Source of the DNA: Xylaria sp. FL1777
Taxonomy: Eukaryota > Ascomycota > Sordariomycetes > Xylariales > Xylariaceae
Length of the DNA: 64,000 bases
Direction: 5' to 3'
Assembly (NCBI GenBank): GCA_022578965.1
Contig: MU400518.1
Coordinates: 186,001 to 250,000, forward strand
Shown here piece by piece: positions 12,101-21,114 of this stretch. The position numbers and the translations under genes were made by a program. The notes beneath the pieces are model-generated. The model saw nothing but the letters and a program-made list of their open reading frames with translations, was not told where the DNA came from and made no database searches. The first letter of the stretch is position 1, and each line of letters starts with the position of its first letter.

Positions 12101-13657
12101 AACTCTTGTCCTTGCCCTTGATCTGCAATTAATTGACTACCCAACCCGTCCCACACCTGCATACCTTTCCCTTTTCCATCACCTTTTCTTCCTCCTTCCC
12201 CGGCCGCGTGCTGTTTCTTGCCGCCGTCTGCCATGGTCAACTGTCAACTCCTCTTCGCCCAACAATGATCCTTACAACTCCCTTATGCAGTAAGGTTCCC
12301 ATCAGGTACGTCGCCACCCCTTGCCGTAATAGAGGCAACTCCAACTCGCCCTTCAACGTCTTCAACGAGTTGCGGACTCTGCACCTGCTTGCTGCTTGCT
12401 CTACACTACCGGTATCGTCGTCGTGTTGCTATCGTGTTGCTTCACTTTGTTGCTTCACTTTCCGACCGCGTAGATCCCTCCCCCTTCCTACCACCCCCCC
12501 GGTCAGGTGTATTAGCTCAGATTCTGAGTTTTTGCTCGACAACAAGTCTGCTCTTCTCTCAACCCTGACTCACGTCATTGGATTGGCAACGGCCCCCATT
12601 ACTGCTACCATTTCCCTTCTTCTAAGTTGTGTCATTCATTGTCCCCAGCAAGACCACCCCCCACCCATGAACATTATTACTACACTACTACACTATTACA
12701 CACCAGCAACGCTACCCTTTCTACTTTCTATTAACCGTATACCCTCCCAACCCATGTCGATGGCCCGGTAGTTTCTTCCGTATCCAATTTATTACATCGT
12801 TACGGCTGCACCCGAACAGTCGATATCTTCATCTCGATAGTGCAGGATAAACGTGTCGCATTCACTTGTCGGCCGAACAGTCTCTCTAACTCGCATCATC
12901 TTCACATGTGCCCCACTTTTCTTTAAATCCTCAACTGGCTTAGATTGCCTCAAGCCTTTGGTTGCCAGCAGCAGATCACACCCGCCACTCAGAGTAATGC
13001 AAACCCAACTCGTATTCATATCCCTCGATTCCTCCACCATGATCACATTGTCGACAATTCGTTTCAGTTCAATGCTAATATGAGAGACAGATTAACGTTT
13101 CGACCCCTCGAATAATTTCAGTGTACCAGCCATTGTCTACTGCTCTTCTGTGGATATCAGGGGAGGTTGACAAAGCAACACACATATACACTTGATTCTA
13201 TAGACCCAAGTGTTGGCTGCATTACTTCACAATCCATTCACTGCTGGCCTGGGGTTGTGACAGATTCTTTGACAGGATTATTGTTACTAGCCGAGTAAGT
13301 GTATTTCCTGTCTTGTTGTTGGGGTTTCGGTTGCCCCACGCTCTCGCCATTGAAGACAATACAAGCAATACTTTGGGTTTGCCTTTTACTTTTTCATTCA
13401 AAGTCTCCATTGCGTACATTCTTGTCCTTCCACCCTTTTCATAACCTCCGATCTTCAAGATTCTGCAATCTTATTTCTAATTATACATATAAGGTGGATT
13501 TTGTTTCTCGATCTACTCTTATTAAACTTGAGCTGGACCAAAGCAACCCCACCGGAATCTCGTCTCCAGCCTCGAACCAACAGCCTCTCTGTTGATCGAC
13601 TCTCTTGTCGTCTGCACCCACACACACAACATTAGCTTTCATTAACATCAGTGACCT
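12101..13657 (+). promoter_or_regulatory. pyrimidine-rich leader/promoter of the 13658 gene
   Basis: From about 12110 the plus strand becomes markedly C/T-rich (CCCTTTTCC, CTTCCTCCTTCCCC and similar tracts near 12165-12200 and 13390-13440). This is characteristic of fungal promoters and long 5' leaders. The 12133-12771 stretch stays open for 212 codons, but the translation is low-complexity Ser/Thr/Pro/Leu and looks like a composition effect. The likely function is a long upstream region of the gene starting at 13658. Whether part of it is transcribed cannot be read from sequence. Confidence 0.4.
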
Positions 13658-16587
13658 ATGAGCGAAGCTGCTCCCACACCCGATACACATCCTGTGGCCA
13701 TGGATAACGCGGCTGCGGATGAGCCAAAGGTTGCGTCGCCAGGAAAAGGTGACAAAGCAGACGAGGACTCGCCTGCGGGTTTGTAAGTTATTGATTCGTT
13801 TTCTTGTTCTCTTCGTTTCGTCCATCCCTTCGTTTTTGCTTCTCGGTTGTTGTCCCAATGCCGCCGTCGTTGCCATCACTCAACTCCTGCCTTGCATTCT
13901 ATTGTTGCGGGCGGGCCATAGCTTGCTTCATTCGGTTGGCTGGGCAGTCTTAGCAACAGCTACTCTACTTGCCCTAGCCGCAATTGCCTCACAACCCAAT
14001 ACAAGCTCCAGCTTCCAGCTCGCAGCTGCTCATTCGCATATTCCGTCCTATTCAATACATTTTCCTACATGCTGTACATGACTAGACAGCCCTTACCTCG
14101 GCTCTCCCCCTATCCCCAACATTACTAGTGGCCAGCAGTAACTTAGGCACAACAATGTTACCGACTATTCGGTATCAATTACGTGGGTAAGGGCGTGCAA
14201 CTTGTTCCCTTGATATTCATACCTGGTTTGAAACCACGATGTTTTAAAGAGTGTCCAACCCACATATATCCAGGAGACTTGGCTCGGGGTTATCAACAAG
14301 GCCATGAGATGATGGGCGGCCACGATTCTGCGCTTGCCCTATTGAACTTGTGTGCTGTCTCATCGCAGTCATCACTAGTCTGTCCTGCTGGCCGAATCTA
14401 GCCGAGTCTGATATTAACCTTTACACTCCTATATACTCGCATATTTCTTTCATATCACAAGGTCGTTACCTCTCCACGATGTATTTTGTTTCTCTCCGAC
14501 TTCATTTCTCTACTAGCCATGGTACTTCAGTAGCTCAAAACATGCCCATTTCTTAGTCTGCTCCAATTCGTTGACTTTAGCAAACCACCTCCAACTATCC
14601 ACCGATATTATAGCCATTTTGTGGTTTTGTCGAAATCAATTTTTCCTATAGAGTGCTAACAACATCTTGTCGTAGCCGAGTCGTCCTAAACCTCGCCAAA
14701 CACGACGAAGATGACGCAGCAAATGGCGCCGATCTGAGCCCCCCTGACTCGAGTTCAGTTTCTTCCGTAAACCCGGATATGTTGGGTGATGAGATCATCG
14801 TCGGAACTCATGGTGATGGTGACAAGCCGTCACCACTTCGAGTTGTGTCAGATACCGAAGACCCCGATCGTACTAATGGTGAGGATGAAGAGCCCATTTC
14901 TCATTACCCGAAGCGTAAACGCGCATCTCTTTATAGTGATCTCGGCGAAGACAAGATGGATACGAGCGTGAATGAGGATGCAACTGACATTGGCACGCCT
15001 CGCGGTAGCCAGGGAAAGCCTACTACCACAAATTCTCGCGATTCCAAAAGTATCACAATTGGTTATTGGCGTGATTCACCTGTACCCAACGTGAATGGAA
15101 AACATGCTGTTATCGGCTTCATGGACGTTAGGGATCGCCTTCGTACACGCATCCAGAATGTAACTCGCTCAGGAGAGGTGATAAACTCTCGGCTTTTCCC
15201 TATTCCGCCTGGTCCCGGTGGTAGTTGGGTAACATTTGAGAGGATTGTCTTCGCTGACCATCTGATTGGGTTGGACCATAACGAAGTAAAGGAGTATGTG
15301 AAGATTCGTACCGACGCACCCGCCAATGAAACCCCCGAGGCTCGAGAGGAAGCTGAGCGTCTCGCCGTTCAAGAAGCTCGTCGTCGCCTTGAGGCAGCCC
15401 CTGCTCCCGAAACGACCCAACAGCCTTCTATCGCCTATGGTTTAATTATTCCTGATCACGTTCAAGTCAGCCGGCATGATGCAAAGCGTCGACGTATCAC
15501 CAGTAGCCTCGCTCCGGAGCGTCCTCCCAACAATTTACCAGGTCAGCCCCAACCTCCCATCCCCTCCCATCCTTCACCAGCTTCCACACCTACGGGGATG
15601 GTGCGGCCACCATATCCGGGAATGCTGGACTCTCTCCCCGGAACTCGGCCTACTCGCATTCTCGTGGGCTGCTGGGCGAAATCTGCTGTTGAGGACGATC
15701 GCGAAAGACATGCTGTGTACGGTATTCTAGGCGCCAACGATATGTTTCGTGTTAAACTTGTTCGTGAGACGTTAGACGGTCGCTATGTAGATGGTAATTT
15801 TCCGGCTGGGGCCGGCGCTTTGTGGATCCCGTATGAAGAAGTCATCTTCTTACGCCATATTGCACATCTCAGTAGACCCGAGATGAAAGAGTACGTGCGC
15901 GTACGCCAGAGCCAAATTGATGCTGGGGAAAAGGAGGATGAAAAGGTTGCAAACGAGACCAAGGCTGTTTATGAAGCCCAGACCCGCGTGGCTCATATAA
16001 ATAGAGGGGGCCAGTCATCTTCAGGGAATGTTTTGGCTCGTCAAACTATGGCTATAGAGAGAGAGGAGGTTCAGGATCACGCGAACGGTCCGCCTAGTTC
16101 TGGTGGTCATGAGCTACGGAATCAACGCCGTGACGTGATGCCTCGAAATGACCCCCCTCCCATGGCTCGACACCCCCTTCCAGATCCCAGTATTCAACAT
16201 TTCCCTCGTCCTGCGAGCATAGATCCTGTCGACAGGGTACAGGGCCTGGCTTCGCGAGAGGTGGCGAGAATGGAGGCTGTCCAGATGCGACACGACAGAC
16301 AGCACCAGAACAGATTCCCCATGGGAAATCCCCCCCCAATTGAGCCCGTGGATCATCGGCATCACTTCCAAGAAAATCGCGACAGGATGCAGAAGATTTG
16401 GGCATCCCAGGAACAGAGTAGAATTCGCGCCGGGATCGAGGACGCTAAAATACACATGGGCGTCAAGTATGAACGAAAACAAAACGGCCCATTCTCCGGG
16501 AAGCTCGTGAGCCAGGGAGCTATTCTCACAATCGATGGAGAGGATTACGTCGAATATCGCGTGCTCACCAAACCAAGCTTCTTTTAA
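13658..16587 (+). CDS. uncharacterised protein with two copies of an unnamed ~85-residue domain
   Basis: Exon 1 is 13658-13782 and exon 2 is 14676-16587. They join in phase 2 across an 893-nt intron (GTAAGT donor, GTGCTAAC branch, TAG acceptor) to give 678 residues. No family was recognised. Residues about 168-252 and 368-453 are clearly related to each other: both have an IGYW/VGCW start, a HAV-x-G motif, D-x-x-R, an FP near mid-domain, a conserved W, F-x-x-H, and end in KEYVKIR/KEYVRVR. The N-terminus is acidic and has a basic PKRKR cluster that could be a nuclear localisation signal. The linker and the region after the second copy are Pro/Arg/Gln-rich and probably disordered. A nuclear or chromatin role is a guess from composition only. 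Further small exons inside the long intron cannot be excluded. Confidence 0.75.
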
Positions 16588-17454
16588 ACCATAGTAAGCT
16601 CATTGCTGGCTATGCTTGAAGAGCTGCTCACCTATTTGAATTATAGGCGCTACTCATTACAATCAAACTCAACCCGCGAAACTAGCTCGTGAATATAAGG
16701 AAGACGGATACCTAGACTGTGACGGAATAAAGTAGGAGTTAGGGGTAAAGATCGAGGACGGGATTGATCACGCTGCTGAGTTAACATTTTAATCGCGATA
16801 TAGAGGGGCAATCGATGACACTGTCACGACCTTAGTAAGGGAACTGATACTAGAGAAAGCTCGTCTAACTCGCAAACTTGCCCTGTATGTAATTAATAAA
16901 CCAGAAAATTTACACGCACATTTCGACGCATTTCTCTGGTGAGGTCCATTCCTTACCTGCTCCTTCTCGAGCTTTATAGTGCTAAACGGCTTTCAGTTTG
17001 TCTCCGGAATTCATACTCTTCTCACGAGTCGTATATCCTTGCCCTTCATCGTCAAGTTTTAAGCTAAAGCGACGAATTAACTATCTGTATCCAAGAGAGC
17101 GTAGGGACAAGACATGCATACACAGCATGTGGATCATTCGGGACTAGCCACAAGCTGCCGGTCAATCGAGAACTTCCGGGTAATCGGCATAAATACCCTC
17201 TTAATGGAAAAAGATAAGCAGAATCGAACCAGCATTGCCATGCTGACTTAGTTGGCTCCAATATTCCCCTCGTTATGCATACATATCAGCAGAGCCATGG
17301 AACAGCTCCAGCCCACAGACGTGCCTAGATTTATAGAGGAATTGGAGTCGGCCACGACGAACTATATAAGCCAGGGCTGATACGATGTCTTCCCTATCTC
17401 ACGAGGACAGCTTATCTTCGATCTTAATGCACCTATTATACGACCTTGGTCCAA
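16588..17454. other. intergenic, includes promoter of the esterase gene
   Basis: No gene seen in these 867 bp. The right end is the promoter of the secreted esterase, with a TATA-like CTATATAAG at 17362-17370, about 90 bp before the ATG. Confidence 0.5.
17362..17370 (+). promoter_or_regulatory. TATA box of esterase gene
   Basis: CTATATAAG lies about 85-93 bp upstream of the ATG at 17455, a typical spacing for a TATA-driven, regulated fungal gene with a short leader. Confidence 0.5.
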
Positions 17455-18483
17455 ATGGTTGCATCGAAGCTCTTGACAGCGGGGCTCCTCTTCATCAGGG
17501 CGAGCTTAGAATCACCCATAGGCCTCACTCCCATACAACGTGCTTCTGGTTGTGGTGAGAAGCCGGATGTTAGCCTTAACAAGCGGACCAACGTAACGCT
17601 CGCGAGCGGACGGACATATCTCTTCTGGGTACCACCGAACTACAACCCGCAGAAAGAGACGCCCCTGATCTTCTCATTCCACGGCGCCTCGAGGACGCCC
17701 GACTCACAAGCCGACCTAGACCTCCTGACGACGCCATTCTTCAACAGAGATCACATCGTCGTGTACCCTTCATCAGGGGAATACGGCGAGAAAAAGGGGC
17801 GCTACTGGCAAGGCGCGCCACAAGTCCCGCCCGAAGTCGACGATGTCGCCTACGTCCTAGAGATCCTAGAGGCTCTAGAGTCGCGGCTCTGCCTCGATAC
17901 CGCCCGCGTCTACGCCACGGGAAAGTCGCAGGGCGGCCTGATGACCAACAACCTCGCGTGCGACGCGCGCTCGACGGCGCGCATCGCGGCCTTCGCCCCC
18001 GTCTCCGGCTCTTACTACGTCAACGTCACGGGGTCCGCATGCACGCCTCTGACGCTGGAATCCGTCTGCCGCCCCGAGCGGCAACGCATCCCTATGCTCC
18101 TCTTCCACGGCGGCAACGACTCGACCATCCCCTACGCCGGCGGCCCGCGCTCCGGCGAGTGTCTGCCCTCTATACCGCACTTCGCAGCCGCGTGGGCGGC
18201 GCGCGACGGGCTGGGGGACGCGCCGGGATTCGTCGGCCGGTTGCACCGCGCCCGGGATAATGCTACCGTGTATAGGTACGGGTCTGGCAGGGACGAGGGC
18301 TTGGTGCGGTTCGTGTATAGTGGCGACCATGTCGACCATCAGTGGCCTGCGACGATCCCCAACTCGGATTCTGTCGCGCATGGGACCGCGCCTGCTACGT
18401 TTAATGCGAGCGGGCTTATTGTGGATTTCTTTAGGAGGTATACGTTTGAGGGGAGGAGATTTGGAGGCGCTCTTCATGGCTAG
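17455..18483 (+). CDS. secreted feruloyl esterase-like (CE1 / LpqC-type) alpha/beta hydrolase
   Basis: Single-exon 342-residue protein. The first about 20 residues form a signal peptide, so it should be secreted. An SGCG-x-KP motif at about residue 30 and a YLFWVPPNYN segment match fungal CE1 feruloyl/acetyl xylan esterases related to bacterial LpqC and PHB depolymerases, which cleave ester-linked ferulate or acetyl groups from plant cell-wall polymers. The catalytic triad is visible: Ser158 in GKSQGG, Asp222 in HGGNDSTIPY, and His295 (with His292) in GDHVDHQWP. The likely oxyanion HG dipeptide is at SFHGAS. Several N-x-T/S sites agree with secretion. The ATG at 17455 was chosen because it opens the signal peptide; upstream in-frame sequence has no ATG. 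The GC content is clearly higher than in flanking DNA. The exact substrate is uncertain. Confidence 0.85.
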   Translation: MVASKLLTAGLLFIRASLESPIGLTPIQRASGCGEKPDVSLNKRTNVTLASGRTYLFWVPPNYNPQKETPLIFSFHGASRTPDSQADLDLLTTPFFNRDHIVVYPSSGEYGEKKGRYWQGAPQVPPEVDDVAYVLEILEALESRLCLDTARVYATGKSQGGLMTNNLACDARSTARIAAFAPVSGSYYVNVTGSACTPLTLESVCRPERQRIPMLLFHGGNDSTIPYAGGPRSGECLPSIPHFAAAWAARDGLGDAPGFVGRLHRARDNATVYRYGSGRDEGLVRFVYSGDHVDHQWPATIPNSDSVAHGTAPATFNASGLIVDFFRRYTFEGRRFGGALHG

Positions 18484-19139
18484 CGAGGTAAGGGGGTATT
18501 TGCGCATTCCGAAGCTTATGGTGAGTGTGATAGGCACGCTGGCCTTTTTACGTTTTGAAGAACTACATAGGATGTGTAGAAACTGATATGCGCAATTGCT
18601 GCAGATGATTAAGAAAGGCCTGGTCCTCTTTTTACTTCTCCTAGAAGGTCGTAGCCCTTTGTGCACCTATAATGAATGCTCCGTTGCACGATCTAGAATG
18701 GGTATTGCGTCTGACAAGCCTCGGTATAAGCGTGAACGGTCATATTGTTGTCTAATGCACATGTCTGAAAGAGATAAAGCGGATCCTAGTGACACCTAAG
18801 AGCAAAATAGGGGAGATAGAGAGGAAACTCAGCATATTAAGCAGTATTTTACATCTAGTTAACTTGATGTATCATTAATATTATTTTTATTTTCTATTTT
18901 CATCTTTTTTTACTTTGTCATCTTATTAGGACATTGGAGAATTGCCATGTCCTTTTGCGTGACTTTGGTCACAATCCATCGACGCCTAGACATTTGTCAT
19001 AATCCATACCCAGATATCCTAGCCTAGCATATCGCACCTCAACGACGAATATGCTTTGACACAATTTCCCCAGTTTCCCATAATTCCAATAAACTCCTGG
19101 CCGTTAAACTCTCACAACGCCTCCGATCAGCAAAAGGGT
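18484..19139. other. convergent 3' region, no gene seen
   Basis: Spacer of 656 bp between the convergent esterase and methyltransferase genes. It contains an AT-rich segment (about 18840-18925) suited to 3'-end formation. The open frame at 18596-18799 is short and motif-free. Confidence 0.5.
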
Positions 19140-19628
19140 TTAGGACGAGAAGCCGCTCCACGGTGTCCCAAGCACACGACCCTTCTCATCAATCTTGACG
19201 CCCTCCCTCTGCAACAGCGACTTCTTCTCGCCGATGGTGATACCCTCGCCGTTCTTCGACGGATATCCCTTGAAGCCGCCGAGCGCCCCGCCCGTCGCGA
19301 CGACGCGATGACATGGCACCTGCGGCGCGAAGGGGTTCCGGCGCAGCGCGTTGCCCACGGCTCGGGGCGACGAGCCTAGATACGACGCCATTAGGCCGTA
19401 TGTGGAGACGCTGCCCGGCGGAATCTGGCAGAGGAGGGTCCAGACCTTCTTCTCGAAGGCTGTGCGGTTGCTGGCTGCGATCCGCTGCAGTTGCGGACCC
19501 ATCTCCTCGGGCTGTGGCACGATCTCCGCGACGATGTTGCGGGTTGGAATTGCCTTGGTCTGGTTCTGGAGATCAGGCCGTTTCGAACGGGGTTTCGAGA
19601 CAGGTTTCCGCTTGATCCCCGTAGCCAT
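19140..19628 (-). CDS. MGT1: methylated-DNA--protein-cysteine methyltransferase (MGMT)
   Basis: A 162-residue suicide repair protein that moves alkyl groups from O6-alkylguanine to its own cysteine in the nucleus. The DNA-binding/active-site domain fills residues about 55-155. Its hallmarks are TAFEKKVWTLLCQIPPG, the helix-turn-helix segment SSPRAVGNALRRNPF, the active-site PCHRV with Cys106, and the C-terminal GGFKGYPSK...KKSLLQREG. An intact cysteine argues for a true methyltransferase rather than an alkyltransferase-like protein. The basic N-terminus (KRKPVSKPRSKR) may be a nuclear signal. An in-frame ATG 24 codons upstream exists (19700). The start at 19628 was chosen because its context (GCC before ATG, G after) is far better and the extra residues match nothing in the family. 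Confidence 0.93.
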   Translation of the reverse strand: MATGIKRKPVSKPRSKRPDLQNQTKAIPTRNIVAEIVPQPEEMGPQLQRIAASNRTAFEKKVWTLLCQIPPGSVSTYGLMASYLGSSPRAVGNALRRNPFAPQVPCHRVVATGGALGGFKGYPSKNGEGITIGEKKSLLQREGVKIDEKGRVLGTPWSGFSS

Positions 19629-20571
19629 GGCTGTATGAATTATTGTGTTGTGCTCAGGAGTAGGTATAAGTTTGGCGGGCTTAAATCGCTGGAGAACCAT
19701 ATAGTAATAGGGGCACTTGGTTGAGAGGTCACTCGAAGAGATTTGATTGACGAAAGACGGATTGGTGTTGTCAGGGTGAGAATAAGAGTTTATATTCTTG
19801 AGAATTCAAGTTAAAGTCTTCCGGTTTTTGAAAGAGTGACTCAGGCGGCAATGCAGCTTGTAGGGCGCGTTGCTAGCTCTCTTTAATCATGACGAGACTT
19901 ACACGCGCGACGCCAGGTCACGTGATTGCTGTCAAATTGACCAATGTTAATGGTAACCCCTGCCTATACCCCTTGCAAAATGCACAAGGAGAGTTGTCAT
20001 TTGAATAAGCTAAATTCATGTTGGGCGAATACATGTAAGCATTGAATTTCACAATCTAGATAATACTGTAGAGGATTACTGTCTTCGGTGTGTCATGAAG
20101 AGCTTTACTAGTTTGTAGACGCCAAAATATATTTGACATCAAGTATACTACTACTGAGATGCCACTAAGACTTTCTGTCGACCTGAGATATATAATACCT
20201 AATTAGGAGGTAATAATAAATTTACTTAACATTCATCTTGTTAATAAGACTGGATTCCTTATCGCACAGTTCTATTTGCTCAGTTTTCTACTATTGTTGG
20301 CCAGCTCGAAGATCATCCCACTATGAAACCAGTGACATCATTAAACATACGCATAAAAATGAAATGTTAATACTTACGCGTAACCTATCGGATGAGATCA
20401 GCATTCCGTCCCCACCATTTGCTCTTTTAGGTCACCTAGTTGCTAGGTGGGTGAAGGTCGGTTGATTACCTACACTTACATAGGTAACTATCTCCTGTTT
20501 TGAGAATTGTCGGTGTGGTTAACTTCTCAACATTGCCAAACTACAAAAGCACTCATCAAAGCATCAGCAAA
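19629..20571. other. divergent intergenic region
   Basis: About 940 bp between the divergently transcribed methyltransferase and orphan genes. It is AT-rich at about 20150-20230. No gene or repeat was recognised. It presumably holds both promoters. Confidence 0.5.
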
Positions 20572-21114
20572 ATGCCTATGCCCAGAATGGCTTCAGAGCA
20601 TCCAACTCCAGCCCAGGCCTATGAGTTAGCCGTCATCTACTCAACTATTCTTCGTCATGTCTTCACTCACCCTGACTTTCACTACCTCGAGCCTCCTACG
20701 GCGACCAGCTCGAAGATAGATCATGGTCGGACGCCTAGAGGGCTATTCTTCACAGCGGACTTCCTGCAAAATACCTACACTAAGAACGTGTTACCTTTCT
20801 TGCCCCAAAATGCTACGCTCAAATGCAAAGGGCTCGCCAACCCTTGGGCTTATGCCGATGTCAACTACCAATGGGAATGGGCCTGGGATGCTGGTGCTAG
20901 CGCGATGAAGGATACCAACGGCACCGTTATCGAATTTCCAAAGTTGCCGTCATCCCAGTGCACGGAATATATGACCGACCTGATGGGGAGGAATTTCTTC
21001 GCTAAGAAGTTAGTCCTGGAGAATGGGACGGACCTCAAGGCCAGAATGTTGATAGGGGGTCAGACCATTGACTTTGGCGAAGATGCTAGAGCGGCAGTGC
21101 GAAAGCTTGAGTGA
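20572..21114 (+). CDS. hypothetical protein, 180 residues
   Basis: Single-exon frame whose amino-acid composition looks genuinely coding (balanced, few Cys, many aromatic residues), but no family was recognised. There is no signal peptide or membrane segment. The middle (about residues 90-135) is rich in Trp, Tyr and Asn (WAYADVNYQWEWAWDAG). The frame is open 24 codons further upstream (from 20500). The ATG at 20572 was chosen because it follows an AAA context and is the first of three clustered methionines. It stands alone, 940 bp from the divergent methyltransferase gene and next to a 3.4-kb gene-free block, so it may be a lineage-restricted gene. Confidence 0.6.
   Translation: MPMPRMASEHPTPAQAYELAVIYSTILRHVFTHPDFHYLEPPTATSSKIDHGRTPRGLFFTADFLQNTYTKNVLPFLPQNATLKCKGLANPWAYADVNYQWEWAWDAGASAMKDTNGTVIEFPKLPSSQCTEYMTDLMGRNFFAKKLVLENGTDLKARMLIGGQTIDFGEDARAAVRKLE

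Noticed and set aside
12133..12771. 212-codon open frame, plus strand
   Set aside because: The translation is low-complexity Ser/Thr/Pro/Leu driven by a pyrimidine-rich strand, with no motif. It is explained better as a leader or promoter.
14283..14420. Possible box C/D snoRNA in the 893-nt intron
   Set aside because: There is an imperfect box C (ATGATGG) and a CTGA about 110 nt later, but no terminal stem and no second box pair.
17205..17250. tRNA-like B-box on the minus strand
   Set aside because: GGTTCGATTCT resembles a B-box, but the T-stem does not pair and no A-box or acceptor stem is present.
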